From assembly GCF_905372745.1 (NCBI RefSeq), contig NZ_CAJPQR010000008.1, positions 1 to 64,000 of the forward strand: DNA of 64,000 nt, written 5' to 3'. Of this stretch, positions 8,549 to 16,853 are shown piece after piece; positions within the stretch are counted from its first letter, which is position 1; every line of letters begins with the position of its first letter. Origin of the DNA: an uncultured Campylobacter sp. (GTDB lineage: Bacteria > Campylobacterota > Campylobacteria > Campylobacterales > Campylobacteraceae). A program made the translations under genes and the position numbers. The notes under the pieces are model-generated. The model had not been told where the DNA came from, did not search any database, and saw only the letters and a list, made by a program, of their open reading frames with translations.

Positions 8549-9823
8549 TTAAAGATCGCGAGGGTCGGCGATCTTGCCTGCGACCGCACTCGCTGCGGCG
8601 ACGGCCGAGTTTGCCAGATACACCTCGCTCGTGCGGTCTCCCATGCGGCCGACGAAGTTTCTGTTTGTCGTACTTACGCAGCGTTCCCCAACGCCCAAAA
8701 TCCCCATATATCCGCCCAGGCATGCGCCGCAGGTCGGGTTGCTTACGACTGCGCCAGCCTCGGCAAATATATCCATCAGCCCCTCTTTTTGCGCTTGTAG
8801 GGCGATTTTTTGCGTCGCAGGCGTGATGATGAGGCGGGTTTTGCGCGCTACTTTGCGGCCTTTTAGGATTTCAGCCGCGATGCGCAGGTCGCTTAGGCGG
8901 CCGTTCGTGCAGCTGCCGATAAAGGCCTGATCGATAGCGATGTCGTCTTTTACCGCTTCGCGCACGCTCTTGCCGTTACTAGGTAAGAACGGATAGGCGA
9001 TCACGGGATCGAGCTTACTAACGTCGATTTCTAAAATTTGCTCGTAATTTGCACCCTCGTCGGAGTAGTGCAGCTTCGGCTCGGCGCGTAAATTTTTGCC
9101 TTTTAAAAACTCTTTTGTTGTTTCATCGACCGCGATGATGCCGCTTTTGCCGCCGGCCTCGATCGCCATGTTACACATCGAAAAACGTCCGTCCATATCG
9201 AGGTTCTCTATCGTCTCGCCCGTAAACTCCAGCGCCTTATACAGCGCGCCGTCTACGCCGATGCGGCGGATGATTTCTAAGATGAGGTCCTTGCCGTAGA
9301 CATGGCGGTCTAGCTTGCCGCGAAAGATCACTTTGATAGTCGGCGGTACCTTAAACCAATTTTTGCCCGTTATCATCGCGTAGGCTAGGTCGGTGCTACC
9401 CATGCCCGTGGCAAAGGCTCCCAGCGCACCGTGCGTACAGGTGTGGCTATCGGCGCCGATGATGACGTCGCCGGGCACTACGAGGCCTTTTTCGGGCAAA
9501 AGCGCGTGCTCGATACCCATGTCCTTCTCGTCGAAATAATTTTTTAAATCGTGCTTATACGCAAAATCGCGGCTGATTTTGGCTTGGTTGGCGCTTAGGA
9601 TGTCTTTTGCGGGGATGTAGTGGTCCATCACGACGCTAAAGCCGTCTGGGTTAGCTAGCCTTGTCGCGCCGCTTCGCTCAAACTGCTTGATGGAGATAGG
9701 AGTCGTGATGTCGTTGCCGATGACCATGTCGATGTCGCTCTCGATGATCTCGCCCGCGAAAACCTCGCGCCCTACGTGCTCGCTGAAAATCTTTTCGGTG
9801 ATGGTTTGCTTTTTGTTTTGCAT
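8549..9823 (-). CDS. leuC: 3-isopropylmalate dehydratase large subunit
   Basis: A 424-residue aconitase-family protein that isomerises 2- and 3-isopropylmalate in leucine synthesis together with LeuD. The length fits the short LeuC/homoaconitase-type class, not the roughly 470-residue enterobacterial class. Conserved blocks include GADSHTCTHGALGAFATGMG (about residues 123-142), FIGSCTNGR (about 303-311) and NPTCGACLGG (about 362-371), which supply the three cysteine ligands of the 4Fe-4S cluster. GGAAATTT precedes the ATG. leuD, leuB and leuA are not next to it here: its 3' side is repeats and SemiSWEET, its 5' side repeat copy B. It is therefore an isolated leucine gene in this genome region. 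Confidence 0.93.
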   Translation of the reverse strand: MQNKKQTITEKIFSEHVGREVFAGEIIESDIDMVIGNDITTPISIKQFERSGATRLANPDGFSVVMDHYIPAKDILSANQAKISRDFAYKHDLKNYFDEKDMGIEHALLPEKGLVVPGDVIIGADSHTCTHGALGAFATGMGSTDLAYAMITGKNWFKVPPTIKVIFRGKLDRHVYGKDLILEIIRRIGVDGALYKALEFTGETIENLDMDGRFSMCNMAIEAGGKSGIIAVDETTKEFLKGKNLRAEPKLHYSDEGANYEQILEIDVSKLDPVIAYPFLPSNGKSVREAVKDDIAIDQAFIGSCTNGRLSDLRIAAEILKGRKVARKTRLIITPATQKIALQAQKEGLMDIFAEAGAVVSNPTCGACLGGYMGILGVGERCVSTTNRNFVGRMGDRTSEVYLANSAVAAASAVAGKIADPRDL

Positions 9824-10024
9824 AAATTTCCTTTTTGCGGATACCGCGCGTTTTAAAATTTAGCGATTTTAGCGAAAAATGGATAAAAAGAGATTGAGAT
9901 TAAAATTTAAGCGCCGCAAATACAAACCCGGTTCGGCTAAATATCGCAATACGCCGCGGATTTAAAACCGAATTCGGCGTTTTCAAGTGCGGGTTTGGGC
10001 GAGTAAAATTTGAAGCGGAAATTT

Positions 10025-10180
10025 GCAAATTTGATTTAAAGTCTGAGCGTAAGAAGTCAAGGCGAAGTATTTTTGCGTTTAGACGAGGCGGATTTAAATT
10101 TTACGACGGGAGCTACCTAGTCGGTAGTGACCGAGTAAAATTTAAATCCAACGACGTATAAACCAAAAAAACGAGCCGCT
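10025..10180 (-). repeat. Type I structured intergenic repeat, copy B
   Basis: The outer stem GGATTTAAATTTTAC (10090-10104) pairs perfectly with GTAAAATTTAAATCC (10135-10149). The apical hairpin is CTACC-TAGTC-GGTAG (10113-10127). The flanks carry AAGGCGAAGTATTTTTGCG and CGACGTATAAACC, matching the other copies. The rest of the 9824-10186 gap holds a copy of the TGCGGGTTTGGGCGAG word and nothing gene-like. Confidence 0.8.
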
Positions 10181-10186
10181 TAAATT

Positions 10187-12322
10187 TTAAAATTTAACGC
10201 TAGCAGTCAGCATAAACTGCCTCGCATACCCCGGCTGTATCGGTATGATATTAGCCTGCGTGCCGGTCGATGAGGACGTATAGTAGAGCTTGTCGGTCAA
10301 GTTTTTGACGTTAAAGGCGAAATTCGTCTCGTAGCCCGCGATCTTGGTATCGTAGCTGATAAATGCGTCGTAAACGACCGCATCGTCCATCTTAAAGCCC
10401 GTTCCCGCAGGTACGGCCGGTAAATTCGTCCTCATGTAGTAGGTGTACCATGAGCCAAAGTATCTCGCTCCGCCGCCGATCCTTAGGCCTTTTGCGCCTA
10501 GGTGGCTAAAGTCGTAGTTAGCAAAGAGACTGGCTTGGTGCTTAGGCGTGGCTTCTAGCGGTTTGCCCACTAGCACGGCAAACGCGCCGCTATCCTTGCG
10601 CACCTCGGTTTTAGTGTATGCGTAGCTAGCGCCCACGCTTAGCCCTTGCGTCACGCGGCCGTTAAAGTCAAACTCAAATCCTCTCGAGCGCGCCTCGCCC
10701 ACGGGCGTACTTACGCTATTTACGGTGCGCATGATGTTTTTCTTATCGATGTTAAATACCGCCGCGCTAGCCGTTATGCTATCGTTTTGAAATTTAGTTC
10801 CCAGCTCTATGCTTTTGCCTTCTTCGGGCTTTATGTCGCCGATGTCGTCGCCGCTGATCGCCATTTGCGGATTAAAGCTTTGCGCGTAGTTGGTATAAAC
10901 GGACCACTCAGGCGTTAGCAGGTATAAAAGCCCCGTCTGCCATGTAAATTTGCCGTCTTGCTGATCGGTAGTGTTTGGTCCGCTAGTCGTGCCGCGCGCG
11001 ACTTGGTCGTAGTATTCGTATCTGACGCCCAAAGAGTAGATCAAATTTTCGGTCAAATTTATACTATCTTGCGCGTAAAATCCGATCGTTCTTAGCTTTT
11101 GATACTGGATACCGGAGGCTCGGTCGGACGGATAGGCGACCGTGCCGTAGACTGGACTGTAGATATTTATCGGGAAGTTTTTGTGCGTCGTACCTGAGCT
11201 GTAGCTGTTTAGCGCGCCGGGTCTATAGCGGTAGTACTCTTTTGCGTCGATACCAAATAGCAAGTTATGCTCTATCTCGCCCGTTTGCACGTAACCGTTT
11301 AAATTTAACGATCCGGCGTGCGTGCGGTGGATAAATCCGTCATACGCCTCGTTTCGTCTAGCCGCAACGCCCGTGTTTAAATTTACGTTCATTAGCCTGA
11401 TGTGACCGTACTCGTGCTTGGAGCGCGAATACGCGTAAGCGCCGCGCAGTAGCCAGTCCTCGCCGATATTTTTCTCAAAATTTACGTCTACGGTGTCGAG
11501 TCTGGTTTTTAGTTTATTAAACGGCTCGTCAAGGCGTCTTTTCTTATCTATCGGCAGCAGTTTGCCCGTGCTTGGTACCAGATACATACCGCGGTCGATC
11601 GGATCGGTCGAGCGCGTGTGCGTATAGGCTAAATTTATGCGGTAATCATCGCCTTTATAAGAAAGAGATGGCGCAAAGAGGACGTTTTTATATTCGCCAA
11701 ACTCCCTCCAGTAGTCCTTTTGCATCATATCAAATATAAATCTATACGCAAAGCCGCTCTCCGCGATCGGTCCCATGGCGTCAAAGCCCGCGTTCCAGTA
11801 GTTACGGTTGCCGATACCGGCCCAAATTTCGTTTGAGAAGTCGTATTTTGGCTTTTTAGTGACCATATTTATGATGCCGCCGGGCTCTTGCGCGCCGTAG
11901 AGCAAGCTAGCCGGGCCTTTTAGCACCTCGACGCTTTCTACGGTTTTGTTAAAGCTATGCATGACGCTAGCGGGTACGCCGTTTCGCATGATCGAGCCGT
12001 CGCGTCCGCCGCCAAAGCCTCTTTTTATGATCGAGTCAAAGATACCGCCCGTGGTGTTGCCGTAGCTAACGCCGCTCACGTTTTGAAGGCTCTCGGCTAG
12101 GGTCTCGGGTTTTTTATCTTTTAGTTGCTGCTGGGTTACGACGTTTACCGTTTGCGGGATCTCTAAAATAGGCGTATTTGTTTTGCCTACTTCGCTGGTT
12201 TTGGCGCGGTATCCGTCGTCCGCGCTCTCGCTAATCTCGACGCCTTGCAGCGCGACGTCGGCGGCGAAAATTTGGGTTAAAAGCAGCGACGAGGCCGCTA
12301 AACTTAGGCTAAATTTGTTCAT
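10187..12322 (-). CDS. TonB-dependent siderophore receptor
   Basis: A 711-residue outer-membrane receptor. The signal peptide (about residues 1-20, ending IFA) is followed by a plug domain (about 45-165) with TPQTVNVV-like sequence IPQTVNVVTQQQLKD, VSGVSYG and the GPASLLYGAQEPGGIINMVTK block typical of siderophore receptors. A 22-strand barrel follows with many alternating aromatic residues, ending in MLTASVKF with the terminal Phe required for BamA insertion. The plug and barrel resemble ferrichrome/ferric-hydroxamate-type receptors, but substrate cannot be fixed from this alone. No ABC transporter or TonB gene is adjacent. A Fur-like box overlaps the region just before the start, so iron repression is likely. 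Confidence 0.92.
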   Translation of the reverse strand: MNKFSLSLAASSLLLTQIFAADVALQGVEISESADDGYRAKTSEVGKTNTPILEIPQTVNVVTQQQLKDKKPETLAESLQNVSGVSYGNTTGGIFDSIIKRGFGGGRDGSIMRNGVPASVMHSFNKTVESVEVLKGPASLLYGAQEPGGIINMVTKKPKYDFSNEIWAGIGNRNYWNAGFDAMGPIAESGFAYRFIFDMMQKDYWREFGEYKNVLFAPSLSYKGDDYRINLAYTHTRSTDPIDRGMYLVPSTGKLLPIDKKRRLDEPFNKLKTRLDTVDVNFEKNIGEDWLLRGAYAYSRSKHEYGHIRLMNVNLNTGVAARRNEAYDGFIHRTHAGSLNLNGYVQTGEIEHNLLFGIDAKEYYRYRPGALNSYSSGTTHKNFPINIYSPVYGTVAYPSDRASGIQYQKLRTIGFYAQDSINLTENLIYSLGVRYEYYDQVARGTTSGPNTTDQQDGKFTWQTGLLYLLTPEWSVYTNYAQSFNPQMAISGDDIGDIKPEEGKSIELGTKFQNDSITASAAVFNIDKKNIMRTVNSVSTPVGEARSRGFEFDFNGRVTQGLSVGASYAYTKTEVRKDSGAFAVLVGKPLEATPKHQASLFANYDFSHLGAKGLRIGGGARYFGSWYTYYMRTNLPAVPAGTGFKMDDAVVYDAFISYDTKIAGYETNFAFNVKNLTDKLYYTSSSTGTQANIIPIQPGYARQFMLTASVKF

Positions 12323-12342
12323 TTATTTTTTCTCCGTTTTAA

Positions 12343-12362
12343 AATGCATTATCATTATATTA
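12343..12362 (-). promoter_or_regulatory. Putative Fur box upstream of the TonB-dependent receptor
   Basis: On the minus strand the sequence reads TATAATGATAATGCATTTT; its ATAATGATAAT part matches the left half of the classical Fur consensus GATAATGATAATCATTATC and the following GCATT fits poorly. It lies 21-40 bases upstream of the receptor start, and includes a TATAAT that could serve as the -10. Confidence 0.65.
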
Positions 12363-12395
12363 TTCTTGCGCTTAAAATTCGGCCCTATTTTAGGC

Positions 12396-12401
12396 TATAA
12401 T
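12396..12401 (+). promoter_or_regulatory. -10 element almost abutting the NFACT start codon
   Basis: TATAAT ends only 7 bases before the ATG at 12409, and no Shine-Dalgarno lies between them. If this is the promoter, the mRNA would have essentially no leader. Confidence 0.45.
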
Positions 12402-12408
12402 TTCGGCT

Positions 12409-13728
12409 ATGAAATACGCAAATTTAAAACAAATACAATCATTTTTGGGCAAATTTAAAAAAATAACCGCAATCAGACGCGCGGGCGATATGGCGATTTT
12501 TATCGAATTCGACGGCGAGCTCGGGCTGTTTTTTGATCTCAGCAAGGCTGACTCCGCGATCTATGCAAATCCTGATTTTCTAAACGTAAAAGAGTACAAA
12601 GCGCCCTTTGACGTCGCGCTAAAAAAGAGGTTCTGGGGGGCTAGAATTTTAAATTTAAGTGTGCCCGAGGGAAATAGAATTTTAAAGCTGGAGTGCGAAT
12701 TCCAAGGCTCGTATAAAAGCCTCGCCTCAAGCCTATTTTTGGAGTTTACGGGGCGCTTTACCAACGCGATCATCACGGACGAAAAGGGTGTCATCGTCGA
12801 GGCTTTGCGCCATATAGATAATAATTTTCGCGTGATAAAACCGGGGCGCGAGCTGCTTGAGTTGCCGCCTGCAACGATAAAAGAGCGCCAGACGCCGCCG
12901 ATAACGGATTTTGCGCAGTATTTTAGCGAGGAATTTAAGCGCGTAAATAACGCAAAGCTAGAAAATCTGCGCGCCGTAAAATCTGCCGCGATAGAGCGAA
13001 AAATGCAAAATTTAAGCGAGATTTTATCGGGGCTTGAAAACGAGGCGGATCTAAATGCGCAGAGCGAAATTTTAAGCAAAAACGCGGGGTTAATTTTATC
13101 AAATTTGCATGCGTTAAAGGACTACGAGCGCGAGGTAACGCTAAATGATTTCGAGCGAGGCGAGGTGAGGCTCGTGCTGGACGATAGCCCTAAAATCGCC
13201 GCAAACGCGATGTTTGCTAAGGCAAAAAGGCTAAAACAAAAGGCGGCAGGCCTAACGATAGAGCGGCAAAATTTGACCGAAAAGCTGGAGTTTTTATCAA
13301 ATTTACAAACGCTCGTAAATGAAGCAAAAAGCGCCGAAGAGCTAGAGGTCCTAGCGCCTAAAAAGGCCCGCGCCGTAAAGCAAAAAGAGCAAAATCAAAA
13401 CGTCGAGGATTTTTACGTGCAGGGCTATAAAATCAGCATCGGGCGCAACGAAAAGGGCAATGTCTGGCTGCTAAAAAACTCGAAAAAAGACGACGTCTGG
13501 ATGCATCTAAAAGACCTGCCGTCCGCGCACGTCATCATCAAAACCGCAAAAAGCGCTCCCAGCGAGGAAATTTTGAGATTTGCGGCGAAAATTTGCGTAA
13601 ATTTTAGCGTCAAAGGCGACGGGACGTACGAAGTTGATTTTACCAAACGTAACAACGTCAAAATTACGAGCGGCGCAAATGTAAATTATATTAACTTTAA
13701 GACGATATTAGTAACTAAGCACGACTAA
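12409..13728 (+). CDS. NFACT-family protein (RqcH-like; often named fibronectin-binding protein)
   Basis: A 439-residue protein of the NEMF/FbpA/Caliban/Tae2 family. The N-terminal NFACT-N domain (about 1-170) leads to a long charged coiled coil (about 190-320) and a C-terminal NFACT-R domain with KDDVWMHLKDLPSAHVII near residues 361-378. Bacterial RqcH proteins bind stalled 50S subunits and recruit tRNA-Ala to add alanine tails; Epsilonproteobacteria carry shorter relatives, annotated from older work as fibronectin/fibrinogen-binding. The ribosome-rescue role is inferred from family. It is the first gene of the conserved order NFACT, small protein, cdsA, dxr. There is no ribosome binding site at the ATG, so the message may be leaderless. 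Confidence 0.85.
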   Translation: MKYANLKQIQSFLGKFKKITAIRRAGDMAIFIEFDGELGLFFDLSKADSAIYANPDFLNVKEYKAPFDVALKKRFWGARILNLSVPEGNRILKLECEFQGSYKSLASSLFLEFTGRFTNAIITDEKGVIVEALRHIDNNFRVIKPGRELLELPPATIKERQTPPITDFAQYFSEEFKRVNNAKLENLRAVKSAAIERKMQNLSEILSGLENEADLNAQSEILSKNAGLILSNLHALKDYEREVTLNDFERGEVRLVLDDSPKIAANAMFAKAKRLKQKAAGLTIERQNLTEKLEFLSNLQTLVNEAKSAEELEVLAPKKARAVKQKEQNQNVEDFYVQGYKISIGRNEKGNVWLLKNSKKDDVWMHLKDLPSAHVIIKTAKSAPSEEILRFAAKICVNFSVKGDGTYEVDFTKRNNVKITSGANVNYINFKTILVTKHD

Positions 13729-13742
13729 AATAGGAGGCGAAA

Positions 13743-14099
13743 ATGGCTGTAACACCGCTTGGTAACACGATTTTTATCAATCAAAACGTAAACATGGTCT
13801 CAAACAAGGTTGCCGACGTCCAAAATAGATTTGACCTGCAAAATCTCGCCGCCGCATCGCTAGCAAGCGACGAAAAACAAGAGATATCCGAGGTGCGACC
13901 GACCGAGGAAACCTACAAAATAGACCCTCAAAACGAGCACGAAAAGCAAAAAGGCAGGCAGGAGCAGGGCGAGTTCGCCTCGGAGCAAAAGGGCGAAAAC
14001 GCAGACTCTGACGGCGATGAAAACTCGGAGGATCATGTCGCGGCTAACGACTTTCCGCAGGCGTCGCCCGTATTTCAGCATCTTGATCTTAAAATTTAA
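13743..14099 (+). CDS. Small acidic hypothetical protein between NFACT and cdsA
   Basis: A 118-residue protein. The first 45 residues are mixed and hydrophilic (MAVTPLGNTIFINQN...), followed by a strongly charged, low-complexity segment rich in Glu, Gln, Lys and Asp (about residues 46-100) that is probably disordered. There is no signal peptide or membrane segment. AGGAGGCGAAA precedes the ATG at ideal distance, 14 bases after the NFACT stop, so it is translated as part of the operon. A small gene occupies the same place in C. jejuni, so it is likely real and conserved by position, but I know no function for it. Confidence 0.75.
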   Translation: MAVTPLGNTIFINQNVNMVSNKVADVQNRFDLQNLAAASLASDEKQEISEVRPTEETYKIDPQNEHEKQKGRQEQGEFASEQKGENADSDGDENSEDHVAANDFPQASPVFQHLDLKI

Positions 14100-14425
14100 T
14101 CTTTCCCGCTCAAATTTGGCTGGACTTTTTGCTGCGCGGCAGTCAAATTTGGCTCGATTTAGATCAAATTTGAGCTTTTATCCGCCGAATTTAAGCCGCC
14201 GTTTTTAGCAAAAGCAAAATCTAGCGCAGCTCGTCAAATGCGTGCCAAATTTACCGCCTAGCTCGGTAAAATTTGTCAAAAATCGTCAAATTTGTTGCTC
14301 GCTTCAAGCAAAAATAAACCTTCAAATTTAACCGTCCCCCAAAGCCCGCAAGCGTAAATTTGCCTCAAATTTCGGCGCTTTTAAGCGAAAATTTTATACA
14401 ATTATTACTCAAAAAAGGAAAAATC

Positions 14426-15157
14426 ATGAAAACGCGTATAATCACCGGCGTCGCGCTATTTGCGGCGGTTTTGGTCATCTTTTTCGTCGATAGTTATCTG
14501 TTAAATTTTGCCATTTTAGGCTTCGTGCTTTATACGGCCTTTGGCGAAGCGCAAAAGCTCTACGGCCTACAGGGCGGCTCTCTTGCGCTCGTGGCGGTTA
14601 TTTTTTACCTACTCACGCCCTTTTCAAACCCCGTATTTATCGCTATTTTAGCGGTCTTGCTCGTGGTTAGTTTTCTCGCGCATTTTAAAAGCGAAAACCT
14701 AACGCCCGCGCTGCCGTTTTTGTATCCGATGACGCCGATTTTTCTCATCTGGATGCTTTATTCGCTCTACGGCGTGGGCTACTTGGCGTGGCTGATTTTA
14801 ACAGTCGTGGCGTGCGATAGCGGGGCGTTTTTCGTCGGCAAATTTTGCGGCAAACACGCCTTTAGCGAGACATCGCCTAATAAAACCTGGGAAGGCGTCG
14901 CCGGCGGTATCGCCGTGGCTACGGTCTTTGGCGCGGGCTTTGGCTGGGTGCTAACCGATAGCTTTTGGCATAGCCTCATCACGGCGTTTTTGGTTGCGGT
15001 TTTCGGCGTTTGGGGCGATCTTTTCGAGAGTTACTTAAAGCGCCGCGCGGGCGTCAAGGATAGCGGCACGCTGCTGCCTGGTCACGGCGGTATGCTTGAC
15101 CGCATCGACGGCTATCTTTTCGGCGTCGCGGCTATGCTTTGGACGCTATCGTGGTAG
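14426..15157 (+). CDS. cdsA: Phosphatidate cytidylyltransferase
   Basis: A 243-residue, multi-helix membrane enzyme making CDP-diacylglycerol from phosphatidate and CTP, the branch point to all phospholipids. I place the start at ATG 14426 behind AAAAAAGGAAAAATC; a longer frame from 14360 would add 22 residues without a ribosome binding site. The C-terminal CDS signature is complete: SYLKRRAGVKDSG, then LLPGHGGMLDRIDG, with the Asp residues that bind metal. About 320 bases of non-coding, AAATTT-rich DNA separate it from the gene before; TATACAAT at about 14394 may be its own -10. Its last 19 bases overlap dxr, so the two are coupled. Confidence 0.95.
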   Translation: MKTRIITGVALFAAVLVIFFVDSYLLNFAILGFVLYTAFGEAQKLYGLQGGSLALVAVIFYLLTPFSNPVFIAILAVLLVVSFLAHFKSENLTPALPFLYPMTPIFLIWMLYSLYGVGYLAWLILTVVACDSGAFFVGKFCGKHAFSETSPNKTWEGVAGGIAVATVFGAGFGWVLTDSFWHSLITAFLVAVFGVWGDLFESYLKRRAGVKDSGTLLPGHGGMLDRIDGYLFGVAAMLWTLSW

Positions 15158-16254
15158 TGCTGGGCTCGACGGGCTCGATCGGGACGAATACCCTAAATCT
15201 AGCCCGTAAATTCGGCCTTGGCGTCGAGGCGCTGAGCTGCGCGTCAAACTACGAGCTTTTAAACGAGCAGATCGCCGAATTTAAGCCTAAATTCGTCTGT
15301 ATCGCCGAGCCTAAATTTGCTAAATTCGTAAAGCACAAACGCGTTTTTGCCGGCGCACAGGGCATCCGCGATATGCTAAAAGAGTGCGAGAGCGAGCGCG
15401 TCGTAAACTCTCTAGTCGGCTTTGCAGGGCTGGCTCCTAGCCTAAGCGCGCAAAAGCTAGGTAAAAAACTAGCGCTTGCCAATAAAGAAAGCCTCGTCGC
15501 GGGCGGCAAATTTTTAGATAGGGGCGCGATAAATCCGATAGATAGCGAGCATTTCGGGCTTAAATTTCTACTCGCAAACAAAACCCCGGTCGCTAGGCTC
15601 GTCATTACGGCTTCAGGCGGCGCCTTTTACAAAACTCCGCTAAAAGCCCTAAAAGACGCCCGCGCCGCAGACGCGCTAAAGCACCCCAACTGGAGCATGG
15701 GCGCAAAAATCACGATCGACAGCGCGACGATGGCGAACAAGCTTTTTGAGGTGCTGGAGGCCTTTTGGCTCTACGGCGTGCGGGATATCGAGGCACTCAT
15801 CGAGCGCACGTCCACGGTGCATGCGCTGGTGGAGTTTGCCGACGGCTCGACCACGGCGCATCTATCCAAAACCGATATGATTTTGGCCATCGCGCATGCG
15901 ATTTTGGGCGAGGACGGAGCGCTAAATTTGAACGCCACCGATGTGAAAATCGTGCCAAATTTGGACCTAAAAACATTGAAAAATATAAAATTCGGCGAGA
16001 TAAATTTGAAAAAATATCCTATCTTTTCGCTAAAAGACCAAGCTTTGCAAAACCCCGATCTCGGCGTTGCTATCAACGCCGCAAACGAAGTTGCGGTGTA
16101 TAAATTTTTGCGCGGCGAATGCGGATTTTTGGATATCTCGCGAACGGTTTTAGCTGCGGCAAAGAGGTTTGAAAACGAGAAGATAGGGAACGAGAGTAAG
16201 ATATTTGAAGTGGATTTAGAAGTGAGAGCGTGGGCGGAAAAGTCGCTGAAATAG
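15139..16254 (+). CDS. dxr: 1-deoxy-D-xylulose 5-phosphate reductoisomerase
   Basis: A 371-residue enzyme, second step of the MEP isoprenoid pathway, converting DXP to MEP with NADPH and a divalent metal. GSTGSIGTNTL near the N-terminus is the NADPH-binding loop; LANKESLVAGG, IDSEHFGLKFLL and ITASGGAF (about residues 153-161) are family blocks, and PNWSMGAKITIDSATMANK carries substrate and metal contacts. The start may be TTG at 15139 (longest, overlapping cdsA by 19 bases) or a GTG at 15151 or 15157; other Campylobacter proteins start close to the GSTGSIG motif, favouring the later ones. A type I repeat follows directly after the stop. Confidence 0.95.
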   Translation: MDAIVVVLGSTGSIGTNTLNLARKFGLGVEALSCASNYELLNEQIAEFKPKFVCIAEPKFAKFVKHKRVFAGAQGIRDMLKECESERVVNSLVGFAGLAPSLSAQKLGKKLALANKESLVAGGKFLDRGAINPIDSEHFGLKFLLANKTPVARLVITASGGAFYKTPLKALKDARAADALKHPNWSMGAKITIDSATMANKLFEVLEAFWLYGVRDIEALIERTSTVHALVEFADGSTTAHLSKTDMILAIAHAILGEDGALNLNATDVKIVPNLDLKTLKNIKFGEINLKKYPIFSLKDQALQNPDLGVAINAANEVAVYKFLRGECGFLDISRTVLAAAKRFENEKIGNESKIFEVDLEVRAWAEKSLK

Positions 16255-16415
16255 CGGCTTGTCTTTTTGCTCTATACTTCGTTGGATTTAAATTTTACTA
16301 GGTCACTACCGACGAGGTAGCTCCCGTCGTAAAATTTAAATCCGCCTCGCCTAGAACAAAAACACTTCGCCTTGACTCTTTACGCTCAAATTTGAAGTCA
16401 AATTTACAAATTTAT
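16255..16415 (+). repeat. Type I structured intergenic repeat, copy C
   Basis: It begins CGGCTTGTCTTTTTGCTC, then TATACTTCGTTGGA. The outer stem GGATTTAAATTTTAC (16284-16298) pairs with GTAAAATTTAAATCC (16329-16343). The apical hairpin is CTACC-GACGA-GGTAG (16306-16320). The right flank is CCGCCTCGCCTAGAAC, then AAAAACACTTCGCCTTGAC. It is nearly a mirror of copy B. Confidence 0.85.
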
Positions 16416-16509
16416 AAATTTAACTCCATCAAAATTTACAAAACTCGCGACGCTTTGCGTCAGCAAAGCTATGTCGCCACCATAAAAGCGTCGTAGGGGG
16501 AGGGTTAAA

Positions 16510-16556
16510 GGGGGTGGGGAGCGACTTCGCCATTCAAGCCCCCACCCCCTTTATAA
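16510..16556. repeat. G-rich/C-rich long hairpin
   Basis: AAAGGGGGTGGGG pairs with CCCCACCCCCTTT across a loop of about 21 bases. The same G-rich edge type ends the repeats at 7.7 and 8.2 kb, so this is a compact relative, not a classical terminator. Confidence 0.55.
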
Positions 16557-16563
16557 TAAAGTA

Positions 16564-16592
16564 AAAAACAACCTCAAATGGTTGTTTTTTAT
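16564..16592. terminator. Intrinsic terminator-like hairpin
   Basis: AAAAAACAACC-TCAAAT-GGTTGTTTTTT forms a perfect stem with a T run on the plus strand and an A run on the other, so it could act in both directions. It lies between dxr and the uracil permease gene. Confidence 0.7.
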
Positions 16593-16853
16593 GCAAGAAA
16601 GCTGAACTCGCAATCCCAAATTTAACCAAACCAAATTTAGCATTTTTGCGGTGCGGGTCTAGGCGAGTAAATTTAAAATTTGCCCGAAAAATTTGCTTAA
16701 AACGACACTTTTTCGTCGCCGTAATCGTCGCCGATATGTTATAATTTCACGAATTTTTAAATCGCGCCGGCTTTAAATTCGGTCGCAAAAACAAGACAAA
16801 TGCTGCAAATTTCAAGAGACAAAAAATAAGTCGCAAAATAAAAAGAGGAAAAA

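Noticed and set aside
7600..8550. Several 60-118-residue open frames in the repeat region
   Set aside because: They have no ribosome binding sites, read through repeat words on both strands and have repetitive or arginine-rich translations. They are by-products of repeats.
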